Shown here: piece by piece, positions 22,872-32,251 of the stretch
Layout: the number at the start of each line of letters is the position of its first letter
How positions within the stretch are numbered: position 1 is the stretch's first letter
From: Madurella fahalii
Lineage: Eukaryota > Ascomycota > Sordariomycetes > Sordariales
NCBI GenBank assembly: GCA_029876055.1
Contig: CM056878.1
Span: 3,534,001 to 3,598,000, forward strand
Reading direction: 5' to 3'
Length of the DNA: 64,000 nucleotides
Notes under the pieces: generated by a model
What the model was told of the DNA's origin: nothing
Seen by the model: only the letters and a program-made list of their open reading frames with translations
The model's database searches: none
Program-made: the position numbers and the translations under genes

Positions 22872-23778
22872 CTAGGACGGCTGGGCTAAGCAGACGCTCT
22901 CGAGCGAGTGTTCGACCACCGGCAACAAGTTGGCAACCTCGTTGGGGTCTCTTAACGCCGCGGTAACACCGTCCGGCATTAGCCCCGTCATGTAGAGATT
23001 CTGCCATCTCGTTAGCAAACCTACATTTCTTAGACCTTACAGACGAAGAGAGAGCACACACCCGTTTAACATTCTCAAACTTGTCCTCCCGCGCCGTATA
23101 CTCCCTCATCACCACCTCCGTCCCAAAATCCACGTACACCCTTGTATCCCTCACCCTCACCAGCACATTATCCAACCTCATAAACAGCCGACAGAGCAAC
23201 AACATGCGCTGCTCCATCACCCTCACCTTGACACTCAACACGCTTATCCCGTTATCGTCCAGCTCGCTCTCGTACAGCACCACCTCGTCCGCGAACAGAA
23301 TGGGATCCCTCCTCTTCAGCAGCTCCAAGGGGATCTCCTCCCCGGCCCCGGCCCTTCCCAGCCTCTCCCCGGCCCGCCCGGGGACCTCGTCCCCGCGGTA
23401 CGCGCAGCTGTAGCTCCAGTCGAACGGCCGCACCACCTCGCTGATGCCCGCACTCGTCTTCTCCCGCGAGCTGCTCCACTCCTTGGCGTACGCCACGCGC
23501 AGCATCCCCGCCTCGCCCGTCTTGTCAACCGTGTCGAGCGCCGGTTCGGCGCTGAACGAGACCTGCCACCCCGTGCGCGGGTGCGCGACCGACACGAGGT
23601 TGTCGCCGAAGATCATCTCCGGGACGGGGATGCCGAGGCGGGCCGAGAGCGCGTCGATGGGGCCGGCTTTGAGGATCGGGAGCTTGCGCGAGGCGATGGT
23701 GAAGGCGCCTTGGTGGTGGGTGCGGGTTGTCGAGGGGCCCGCGGGATAGGGTTCGTTGTTGGCGGATGGGTCGTTCAT
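22872..23778 (-). CDS. TIP41: TIP41-like protein, PP2A/TOR signalling regulator
   Basis: Tip41/TIPRL binds protein phosphatase 2A-type catalytic subunits and the Tap42/alpha4 protein, and modulates TOR signalling. Exons 23778-23062 and 23000-22872 give 281 residues. The family core is plain: VVRPFDWSYSCAYRGD, then EEIPLELLKRRDPILFADEV followed by VLYESELDDNGISVLSVKVR and FMRLDNVLVRVRDTRVYVDF. The second exon (NLYMTGLMPDGVTAALRDPN onward) completes the C-terminus. An insertion of Gly, Arg and Ala residues between the aromatic motif and the IPLELL motif is somewhat longer than I expect. The start at 23778 precedes a proline- and threonine-rich N-terminus. The intron is GTGTGT/CAG. Confidence 0.95.
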
Positions 23779-24653
23779 GGTTGCTGTGCTGGGGTGTTAA
23801 GGTTTTGCTTTTGGCCGGGAAGGGTGTACTATAGGAGTTTGCGGCGGTGGTCGACGGTTGTCAAGTTCTTAGGTTGAGGGTGGTTTGGGGGGTAAAGAGA
23901 GCACGTCGTCGAGCTCTGCTTTCCCGGAGGTGTTATCTGGGGGAGCGGATATTCTGAGAAATCTTCCTTCGCCCTTCGCAATGGTTATGAAAGGAGAAGA
24001 TGATTTCTTTTTCAATGCCCTGCTAGATTTTAGAGTTTACGGGCAGTCGGAAGCAATGCCCGAGACGAATGCACCGTAGCTGTTTGGCGGGGTAGCGGGG
24101 CCGATCATCGCGGGCCTGCATCACGTCCCAAAGTTCCGGTTCCTACAGGAGCTTTTTACTCATAGGCTGCTTACAATACCTTCATTTAGTGCTGAAGTGG
24201 AAAGGAATCCAGATCCAATCATTGGAAATATCTCAAGTTCAGAATATCAACGACTGCTTCGAATAACAAACATGTGCGGGACACGGCATGGAATCGGCCT
24301 CTTCTTGATATCCTACGGGTACGAATTTCGCATTTTTAGCTCTCTTTGGAAACCAGAAATGGAACGAACAGTGGCACCCTCCCGACTTGCAGGCCCTTGT
24401 ACTGTAGTGTAATGAGCTGGCGTGCGTTGGCGGCTGCGCTGGCAGTGGGCCGGTCAGGCCGCCGTTGCTAGGCAACCGCCAACCCCGGACAGGGTAAATA
24501 GCCCGCTTCCAGACTGCTCATTCTGGAAAGCTTCAACCGATCAACTGATACTGCGACCAAATCACCGACTTCCCGTCTACATCCCGCCACTTTAGCCAGT
24601 GGTGCCGGCACTTTCCCCAATTCCTCGAACCTCTCGCTAATTCAGCCATCAAA
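23779..24653. promoter_or_regulatory. Divergent intergenic region, TIP41 / Aurora kinase
   Basis: About 875 bp separates these divergent starts. An inverted, G/C-rich element around 24437-24478 (GCTGGCAGTGGGCCGGTCAG and GGCGGTTGCCTAGCAACGG on the other strand) sits near the Aurora side; GTTGCTAGGCAAC is a perfect palindrome-like sequence at 24463-24475 resembling an X-box/RFX site. In fungi RFX-type factors bind such 13-mers, but binding here is only inferred. Confidence 0.45.
24463..24475. promoter_or_regulatory. X-box-like (RFX) inverted repeat upstream of Aurora kinase
   Basis: The 13-mer GTTGCTAGGCAAC reads as two half-sites, GTTGC and its complement GCAAC, separated by three bases. This is the form bound by RFX-family factors (Crt1 in yeast, Sak1 in fission yeast). 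It lies about 180 bp upstream of the Aurora start. That the site is used is inference. Confidence 0.45.
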
Positions 24654-25982
24654 ATGGCGACAAGAACGCTAGAAGCCCGCTTCCAGCGGATGTCGGTCAA
24701 CGATGAAAACGATCCAGGCGAGAATGCCCGGCCGTACCAGAAGCCAAAGGTATGATTGAACCACTTCAATTGCCCTCGTAGCTCCTGATAAAGCTAACTC
24801 CGATTCAGGCCAATGGCTCTTCCAGCAGCCAGCCGGCGTACAACGGCGGCAGGCCAAACTTACTCAAGCTTGCCCTGCAGTCACAAAACACAAACACCGT
24901 CACGGCGACCGTCACGCTCCCCTCTCAAGCCGCCCAATGGAAGAGCTCGACGGCCCTACCGAGCAACCCGTCCTCGCCTAAGAAGGACAAGACGTCATCC
25001 CAAACTTCGCGCAGCTCCGACGAGCTCGCACTTGCGGAGCGCACATCCTCCTCTTACGTTGACCAGCCGCTGGTCCCCAAACAATTCCACCTCGGCATGT
25101 TCGAAATCGGACGGCCCCTAGGCAAGGGCAAGTTCGGGCGTGTCTACCTCGCTCGCGAACGCAGTAGCAACTTCATCTGCGCGCTTAAGGTGCTCTACAA
25201 GTCGGAACTGCAGCTAGGGTCTGGCGTCGAGAAGCAGGTACGGCGCGAGATTGAGATTCAGAGTAATCTGCGGCACCCCAACATCCTCAAGCTGTACGGG
25301 CACTTCCACGACAGCAAGCGCATCTTCCTGATCCTCGAGTTCGCGGGCAAGGGCGAGCTGTACAAGCACCTGCGCCGTGAGAACCGGTTCCCCGAGTGGA
25401 AGGCGGCGCAGTACATTGCCCAGATGGCGTCGGCGCTGCGCTACCTGCACCGCAAGCACGTTATCCACCGCGACATCAAGCCCGAGAATATCTTGGTGGG
25501 CATCCACGGCGAGATCAAGATCTCCGACTTTGGCTGGAGCGTCCATGCGCCTAACAACAGGCGCAAGACGATCTGCGGCACGCTTGACTACCTGCCTCCG
25601 GAGATGATCAAGCCGGGTAGCAACGATAACTGGTACAACGAGAAGGTCGACCTGTGGAGCCTGGGCGTCTTGACGTACGAGTTCTTGGTGGGTGAGGCTC
25701 CGTTTGAGGACACGCCTCTCATGACGCACAAGCGGATCGTGAGGGCGGATATGACTATTCCAGAGTGGGTGAGCAAGGAGGCCAAGGATCTCATCAAGAA
25801 GGTATGGTTCGGATCTTTGCTTCTCTCTGGGACTTAGTTTCGTGCTAACAGCCGTTGGACAGCTTTTGGTGCTTGACCCGGAGAAGCGACTCCCTCTTGA
25901 CGAAGTCCAGAACCACCCCTGGGTCGTCAAGCACTGCGTAAAGGGAGAAAGAGCGGCGAACCGGGAGAAGCCGCTCAAATAA
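24654..25982 (+). CDS. ARK1: Aurora kinase (Ipl1/Ark1 type)
   Basis: A serine/threonine kinase of the chromosomal passenger complex that corrects kinetochore-microtubule attachment. Exons 24654-24749, 24809-25801 and 25863-25982 give 402 residues. The kinase domain starts near residue 140 with IGRPLGKGKFGRVYLARE (glycine loop), catalytic Lys in CALKVLYKSEL, HRDIKPENIL as the catalytic loop, DFG in KISDFGWSVHAPNNRRKT and the activation-loop Thr in RRKTICGTLDYLPPEM, a pattern specific to Aurora kinases. The C-lobe ends with HPWVVKH after the last intron. The N-terminal 120 residues are disordered and Ser/Thr-rich, as usual. Fungi normally have one Aurora gene, so this is likely the only copy. 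The gene converges with ATP23. Confidence 0.96.
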
Positions 25983-26231
25983 CCGACCATGATGATTGAC
26001 CATGTATGTTACTTTGCGGGAGCGGGGTATTGGCGTTCAGGAGTTGGGAAGCCGAGGGACCATATCAAAGGAGTTCATTTGCATAGCGGGGCAGACGTGT
26101 TTGATCTGACTTCCATGCGCCCAGTGGATAGCTGAGGGCAGGTTTGCATGCGTTGTCTATTCGTGGGAGAAGGTCATTATAGTAATACAAGCATTACCAC
26201 TAGGCCGAGCGCAAAATCTTTCCTGGCACCC

Positions 26232-27169
26232 TCAACGGTATACTTCTTCAAACGGCCGTTTATCCGAGAAGCACGAGTCCCACACCTCGTTGACCACCTT
26301 GGTCGCATGCACGTCGTCCTTGCACGCCGGCCTCGCCATGACGGACTGGATCGCTCGCGACCGGACGCAGTTCTGGAACTGTTGTGTTAGTGTCCAGTTG
26401 CCCCGTGTCATCGCCTCCCTCGTCCATCGACACTCCCCGCTGAGCATTGACGCGCGGATCTGTTCGTCACGATCGCAAGTCAGCTTACAACCGCCCTGCC
26501 TTCAGCAACATGGCTCGGAAGGGGGAAATAACAACCCACCTCGGTACAAGCAGCATGCCTCAGATCGCCCCCACCCTTCCAGTCCACCTTCCACCGCAGA
26601 TGATCCCACGCGTGCACCATCTCATGCGCGAGCGTATCCTCCAGGTGGCCGCGGTCCCGCATCTCGTTGGCGCAGATCAGGATCCCGTGGTCCGGGCTGA
26701 ACCCGCCCCCCTGCCGCACCACCGTCCCGTCCTCGGCCACCCGCGCCGGGCACCGCCGGCAGACGACGTTGGTCGCGTCTAGCGTCCCGTTGAGCGCCGC
26801 CACCTTGTCCCGCAGGAAGCGGATCACGGGCGAGTAGGCGAACAGGAAGTCGCGGTCCGCCTCGCACCGTGCGCAGTCCCGCGCCTCGTTGGCCTTGTAC
26901 CGGTCCTCGCGGTAGTGCTCGATCCCCTCGCGCGTCATCTGGTTGGTGTAGATCTTGAACAGGTTCATCCACCATTTGAGCGTCGGGTCGTAGCCTGTGC
27001 GGGCGGGGTCGTTTTCGAGGAAGCGCGGGAGGGGCCGGGACGGTTGTTGGGAACTTTGGGATTGGGATTCGGGTTGATGGTTAGACGAGGTGGAAGTGGA
27101 GGGGGGTTGTGAGGACGACGAGGAGGGTGGTGATGGTGATGGTGGTGGTGGTGTTGATGTTAACGCCAT
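26232..27169 (-). CDS. ATP23: Mitochondrial inner membrane protease Atp23
   Basis: A metallopeptidase of the intermembrane space that matures the mitochondrially encoded ATP synthase subunit 6 and helps F0 assembly. Exons 27169-26540 and 26459-26232 give 285 residues. The zinc site is HEMVHAWD, preceded by the ICANEMRDRGHLEDTLAHEM context typical of M76 peptidases. Cysteines in CARCEADRDF and NVVCRRCPARV fit the oxidatively folded fungal protein. The C-terminal exon has GNWTLTQQFQNCVRSRAI and ends in a usual tail. The first 45 residues are a Pro/Ser/Gln low-complexity extension starting MALTSTPPPPSPSPP, possibly with a later true start, although no good in-frame ATG follows before the conserved part. 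The GT-AG intron is 80 bp. Confidence 0.95.
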
Positions 27170-27723
27170 GGTTATTTGGCGGTTGGCGGAAGGACTGTGT
27201 GCGCTACCGATTCGCTTAGCGTGTAATGATGTACCATAGGTGCTGCAATGGCAAGATCCTGAGTGGTGTCGACTGAAATTCGCTGCTGTCGAAACCGTGT
27301 CAAGGGATTGCTGCTATTACCGATCTGCACATTTCCGCCAAGGGACAATGGAAGCTCCCGCTGACCCACACTTTACGCCCGGCACACCCTTCCAGGCGGT
27401 GAGGCCCAGCAGAAGGGCGCGCCCTGCCGATGTCGGCCAATCGAACACTTTCACAAGCTCCCGAGGAACCCCGTCAATCTGTTGCCGCCTGCGAGAGTGG
27501 TCCCACTGATCAGACGCCAACCGCCTGCAGTTGCACCGCCCGGGCCCAAAATTTACGGCACTCCCCTGAAAAGGATCTGAGAGGTGTTTGGTATATAATG
27601 GAATCAAGCTGGAGCCTGTGTAAGAGACACAAATCCCGCAATGACATGTTGCTGTTGAAGTCGTCGTTCGGTCCATTTCGCGTTGAATTTCACTGATTTT
27701 GGCGTGCACTGTATCTTACAGCC
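27170..27723. promoter_or_regulatory. Divergent intergenic region, ATP23 / glutamate 5-kinase
   Basis: About 550 bp between divergent starts. The open frames here are short shadows of each other. No clear regulatory element is identified beyond the need for two promoters. Confidence 0.45.
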
Positions 27724-29426
27724 ATGAGGGGTCCTCGTCCACTTGGCGTGGTCATAAAGCTGGGTGAGTAAGCCTCTCTCACGGGCAATTCGCAAAACAA
27801 AACCTTAGGACTGACATATTACCAGGGACCAGCTCTATCGTAGACGAAAAGACCCATGCGCCCCTCCTCTCTATCCTGACGTCGATAGTGGAAACGGCTG
27901 TGAAGTTGAGGAAAGATGGGCACAGGGTCATAATTGTCTCGTCCGGAGCCATTGGCGTCGGGCTCCGGAGAATGGATGTTGAGAAGCGGCCTAAGCATCT
28001 GTCAAAACTCCAGGTACGGTTCCTCGCGCAAGAACATCCGGGACATATAACTTACAGTCTTGGCAGGCTCTGGCAGCCATTGGCCAGTGCCGGCTGATGA
28101 GTCTCTGGGACAGTCTATTTACCCACTTGATGCAGCCCATTGCTCAGATCCTTCTCACGAGAAACGACATTGCCGATGTGAGCAAGCTGCTGGATCAGCA
28201 CTACCTGTGTTCAAACCACTTATTAATCTGGCCGCAGAGATCGAGGTACCTCAACGCCCAGAGAACCATCAATGAGCTGCTGGACATGGGCGTGATCCCC
28301 ATCGTCAACGAGAACGACACGCTGGCAGTGTCAGAAATCAAGTTTGGCGACAATGACACGCTCTCAGCCATCACGGCCGCCATGGTGCACGCCGACCTCC
28401 TCTTCCTCATGACCGATGTCGACTGCCTGTACGACAAGAACCCGAGGACCAACCCTGACGCACAACCGATCGAAGTGGTAGAAGACATCAGCTCCCTTGT
28501 GGCGGACGGTAAAGCCCTCCCTTTCCCCTATCCCACCAAAAATCAACTCTCACTAACCGCATCCTCTAGTCTCCACCGCCGGCTCATCCCTCGGCACAGG
28601 GGGGATGTCGACCAAGATCGTCGCGGCGCGCCTCGCCACCTCGGCGGGGGTAACAACCGTCATCACGCGGTCATCGAACCCGGGCAACATCATCAAGATC
28701 GTCCAGCACATCCAAGCCAGCCGCTCGCCGCCCTCCCTCGCCACCAAGGCCAACCAGACCTCTCCCGAATCCGCCGAAACTCAGTCCCAGCAGCAGCAAA
28801 CCACCGAAAGCCTCGTCAACGCCTCCGCTAGCACCCCCGACGCAGACACCACCCAATCCAACCCCAGAACAATTCCCCTCCACACGCGCTTCCTCCCTTC
28901 CCCGCACCCGGTCCGCGACCGGTACTTCTGGATCCTCCACGGCCTGCGCCCGCACGGGACGCTGTACATTGACCAGGGCGCGTACAAGGCGCTGGTAGGC
29001 AAGGCCGGGTTGCTCCCCGTGGGCGTGGTCGACGTCGAGGGCGTGTTTGCGCAGCAGGAGGCCGTGCGGCTTTGTGTCGTCGACAGGAAGAGGGGCCCCG
29101 CGGGGTACGTCACCCCTGGGACCGCAGCGGCGGGCGGGGAGGATGGTGGTGGTAATGGCAGGCTGTGGGAGGGCATGGCGCACGAGGTGGGCAGGGCGCT
29201 GACCAACTACTCGAGCGCCGAGATTGCGAGGATAAAAGGGCGGCAGAGCACCGAGATTGAGGGCTTGTTGGGGTATGCGGATAGCGAGTACGTGGCGCAG
29301 AGGGAGAGTATCAGTTTCTTTGCCGGGTCGGCGCGGGGAAGCAGGCCGGCTACGCCGGTTACGGTGAGGGAGGTTATGGACGGGAGAGGGATTGGGGGGT
29401 ATGAAGGGGACGGGGCGGTGCTGTGA
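27724..29426 (+). CDS. PRO1: Glutamate 5-kinase (gamma-glutamyl kinase)
   Basis: The first enzyme of proline synthesis, phosphorylating glutamate to gamma-glutamyl phosphate; usually feedback-inhibited by proline. Exons 27724-27763, 27826-28013, 28067-28177, 28238-28508 and 28570-29426 give 488 residues. The amino-acid kinase domain shows VVIKLGTSSIVDE, VIIVSSGAIGVGLRRM, IPIVNENDTLAVSEIKFGDN and FLMTDVDCLYDKNPR, then GTGGMSTKIVAARLATSAGV. A C-terminal PUA domain follows (LHGLRPHGTLYIDQGAYKAL and GIVDVEG-like sequence). Between them is a Gln/Ser/Thr-rich insertion of about 60 residues (residues near 255-315) that is fungal-variable. The kinase is a free enzyme here, not fused to glutamyl-phosphate reductase as in plants and animals. 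Confidence 0.96.
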
Positions 29427-29664
29427 GCAGAGTATGGCTTCCTCTTTGTCATGGATTTAAATAGACTAGTAGAGCGGCGTTTAGCGATAGATAAAATCAT
29501 GAGACATTGGTATCTTTGCGCTACATTGTATGTACCAGCCAGCTCCTCAAAAATGGTGAGCTGTTTACTCGTTATATACCACCTATATCAATACCCTTTC
29601 AAACGCCGAGACGCCCGCCCCGTCCATAATATGATTTTTTGTTTAGCCGTATCACCGCTCCCCA

Positions 29665-30444
29665 TTAACCAGCAAACAGCGTATCCTCGTCACGGAGATA
29701 CTCGCCGCAGTCTGCTTGACGGAAGCACACGATGCCCGTGGGATCCAGGCGCCGCGCTTCAGCCGTACTCCTTGCGGTCTGGTCAGAAAATGTCAGTCAT
29801 GTCCCTCCTAATCACACCAACGAAGAGGGACCACCTACAACACCAAACCCAAGCGGAATATCCGCCATGCTGTAAACTACACAGCCCGAATGCTCAGGGC
29901 AGTCCTCTGACCACCGCCCAACGTGCGCTTTCACCACTGTTCCGCCAAGTCAGCCTTTTGTTTTTGCGCGGCCACACCGAAAATTTTTTTTTTAAAAAAA
30001 AAAATTAAAAAAAATTTCAGGAGAACGCAACGCACCATTAGACCCGTAGAGAAACGGCTGCGCCCCGTTATCCTTGACCCAGATCTTGTGCCTCGCGCCC
30101 GACGCAATGATGGACAGCGCCGTGATGTGCAGCCGGAACTTGCCCGTCTTGGTCATCTTGCCCAGGCAGGTGCCGAGGCTGAGGAGGGCGTCGCGGCTTA
30201 TGCTCGTGGCGAGGTTGGCGATCGAGAGCTTGACGTAGTAGACGCGCGAGTGGTTCAGCCGGAAGACGTAGCGGTCGCCGTCCTCGAGCGGCGCGATGAG
30301 GCTTTTGAGGTCCGACATGTAGTTGGCTAGCTGGGGTGTTTTGTGTTAGGTTGGGGGTGTACTATGCTGGGTGGAGGTTGCTGGGGAGGATGTATTTACC
30401 TTGTCCAATACTGTCTTCATCTCTTGGTCTGTTAGGGCGCGCAT
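29665..30444 (-). CDS. NIP7: 60S ribosome biogenesis factor Nip7
   Basis: A small PUA-domain protein that binds pre-60S particles and is needed for 27S rRNA processing. Exons 30444-30400, 30330-30036, 29936-29839 and 29778-29665 give 183 residues, the normal size. It starts MRALTDQEMKTVLDKLANYM and contains YVFRLNHSRVYYVKLSI, then GKFRLHITALSIIASGARHK and the PUA part KAHVGRWSEDCPEHSGCVVY and PLGFGVTARSTAEARRLDPT, all standard for Nip7. The intron between exons 2 and 3 (30035-29937) contains a long A/T run, described separately. The four exons fit only with the listed phases, which supports the model. Confidence 0.95.
29980..30017. repeat. A/T inverted-repeat run inside NIP7 intron
   Basis: A block of 38 bases made only of A and T: four A, ten T, eleven A, two T, eight A, three T. 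T10-A11 is self-complementary and could form a hairpin. It sits inside an intron and disrupts no codon. Confidence 0.8.
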
Positions 30445-30965
30445 CTTGACGGCTATGGTGGGTAGTGCTGGATGGTGTTTCTGTTTGGTATGGTTTAACG
30501 AGGGTTGCTCTATCAACCGACGTTTGCGCTTGGTGATGGCTTATCGCAGTCTGTTGAGAAAAAATATCGAGCTCCAATCAAGACTCCACAATGCGGGGCG
30601 ATTGGCTTGTGGACCCAGTTTTAGCCGCTTCAGCGAGGTGTGCGATCGCCTTGGCGCCTTCACCTTGCAATAGATTCGTGCAAAGGTCCGTTTTCCAGAG
30701 CTGCCCACACCTCATCTGCACAACCCATTGTTGGCCTTTTCACACTTTGCATGATAGATTTGCCCAACGCTCACCCATTGCCTTCAGAACCCGGCATCAC
30801 AATTGTTCATCATCATACTCCTTCAAGCGCCCTGCAGCAACCCCAACCTTGGCATCCTCTTGGTAATCAGCGACTAGGAAACCAGCCAGAGAACCCCACC
30901 AAGTGTGTCGCCGGACCAGAATCCTTGAAGCAACCGTACGTAAATTCTCCCACAAACCAGTAAAG
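30445..30965. promoter_or_regulatory. Intergenic region between NIP7 and tRNA-Arg
   Basis: This holds the NIP7 promoter, transcribed leftward. Plus-strand frames at 30371-30673, 30591-30866 and 30640-30963 are chance frames without domain features. The tRNA needs no upstream promoter because its A and B boxes are internal. Confidence 0.45.
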
Positions 30966-31048
30966 GGCCCGCTGGCCAAATGGTAAGGCGCCAGATTTCG
31001 GTGACGAAACCGCTCTGGAGATTGTGCGTTCGAGCCGCACGTGGGTCG
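30966..31048 (+). tRNA. tRNA-Arg(TCG) with 11-nt intron
   Basis: The sequence folds as a full cloverleaf. The acceptor stem pairs GGCCCGC (30966-30972) with GTGGGTC (31041-31047), with two G-T pairs, and the discriminator is G at 31048. The D arm is GCC/GGC with a GG in the loop, and U8 is present. The anticodon stem is CCAGA/TCTGG. The T arm is GTGCG-TTCGAGC-CGCAC, containing the B box. The anticodon is TCG (30998-31000), which reads CGA arginine codons. An intron TGACGAAACCG (31002-31012) lies one base after the anticodon, the standard place, and its CGAAA can pair with the TTTCG of the anticodon loop. Confidence 0.93.
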
Positions 31049-31055
31049 AAGTTAA

Positions 31056-31062
31056 TTTTTTC
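31056..31062 (+). terminator. RNA polymerase III T-run terminator
   Basis: Seven consecutive T follow the tRNA-Arg gene by seven bases. A run of T this long on the coding strand is the normal pol III stop signal. Confidence 0.85.
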
Positions 31063-32251
31063 GCATCCCCGTCACTTTTTGCTGCGAAATGCAACGCCCT
31101 CACCTCGTCGACAAGGGCTCTTCGATTTTACCTGCCGCCGTTGCGGGGGACGCGATGTTCCCACCCTTGGAAAAACCACGTTTTCAACCGTCACTGTAGC
31201 ACAGCGACAGATTGACAAATCACGTCCTCTTCATTCATGCTGCGCAACACGTTCAGAGTGCGACCAAACGCAAGGCACGCAACCTCTGCTGACGGAATTG
31301 TTCGTACCGGCAGCGAATGGCTCAAGGACTGTGACCGGGTTTTCGGGTCTCGGCGATCATGGATACCTTCCTCTTTGGTCGTGGCCTGCAACCGTTCCAG
31401 CGGCGCGTGCCTAGTAGAGTTGCTTGTCCGCTCGATCCGCCAGGATTTCCAGCATTGGCGCGGTTACCTTTTTGATTTCGCCGTCACGCACCGTTTCACT
31501 GCACCAGGCCATCCATCTCGATATGGCCTGTCGCGCTCCTGCCAAGATCCGCAATTTGACACACGTCCAACTCGCGGTTGGCCAGGCGCTCTCCGGCTGG
31601 CGTTCCGGATCGCAGAAATCTCGGAGCTGATGCGCCGCGCAGCTCCTTTCCGGTATGGTCTCGGCACGCCGGGAGACTAAACCCAGGAACCTGGGCTGGA
31701 AGCCGCGAGCCTCCCCCGAGTCCCACGAGGCCCCACGACCACAATTAGCCGCACTGCGGTCCCCAATCTAGACGCTTGACGGAGTCGCCCTGGCAGTACC
31801 CCTGCAAATCTCCGGGACCGCTATCCGAGACGCCCAAGCAGAGCTGAGAGAGAGGACGCATTGTCAGGCTTCCTTGAGGCATTCACGCCGTTTACCGCTT
31901 ATGCAGAGCGTACAGTAAGCCTCCACGGCATCCCCCCTCGTTAAGGAAGCTATCCACATGCAAAGTAAGCTTGCCTGTCCGCGTAGCCTGTACAGGGCTC
32001 AGGGGGAGCGAGGTCCTCCCCCCCCCTTCCCCGGATGGATCGCTGGAGTTACATCCAGCTCGCAATGGCGGCCAGGGTTGCCGCTGTTTCCACCTACCGC
32101 GCCCTTCATATGCGTCCTCCGATACTTTGTAAGCTTAAGTAGAGAGTAGCATAATCGTGAGCTTTAATAGGGGAGTCACGTCCTTGGTCGCGCCGTCTCT
32201 TTCTCCTCGTAGGCTGGCAGAGTCGAGGAATCACTGTGTTTGTCTCCCAAG
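31063..32251. promoter_or_regulatory. 1.2-kb region upstream of cellobiose dehydrogenase
   Basis: The region carries the CDH promoter and leader. An open frame at 31237-31680 begins with a basic N-terminus (MLRNTFRVRPNARH) but resembles no family and is not called. A C-rich run lies near 32018-32026. I can point to no cellulose-response element with confidence. Confidence 0.45.

Noticed and set aside
25214..25990. 258-codon minus-strand open frame over Aurora kinase
   Set aside because: It is the antisense of a certain kinase gene in GC-rich codons, with no domain of its own.
31237..31680. 147-codon plus-strand frame downstream of tRNA-Arg
   Set aside because: Despite a basic start, codon usage and composition look random and no domain is seen.
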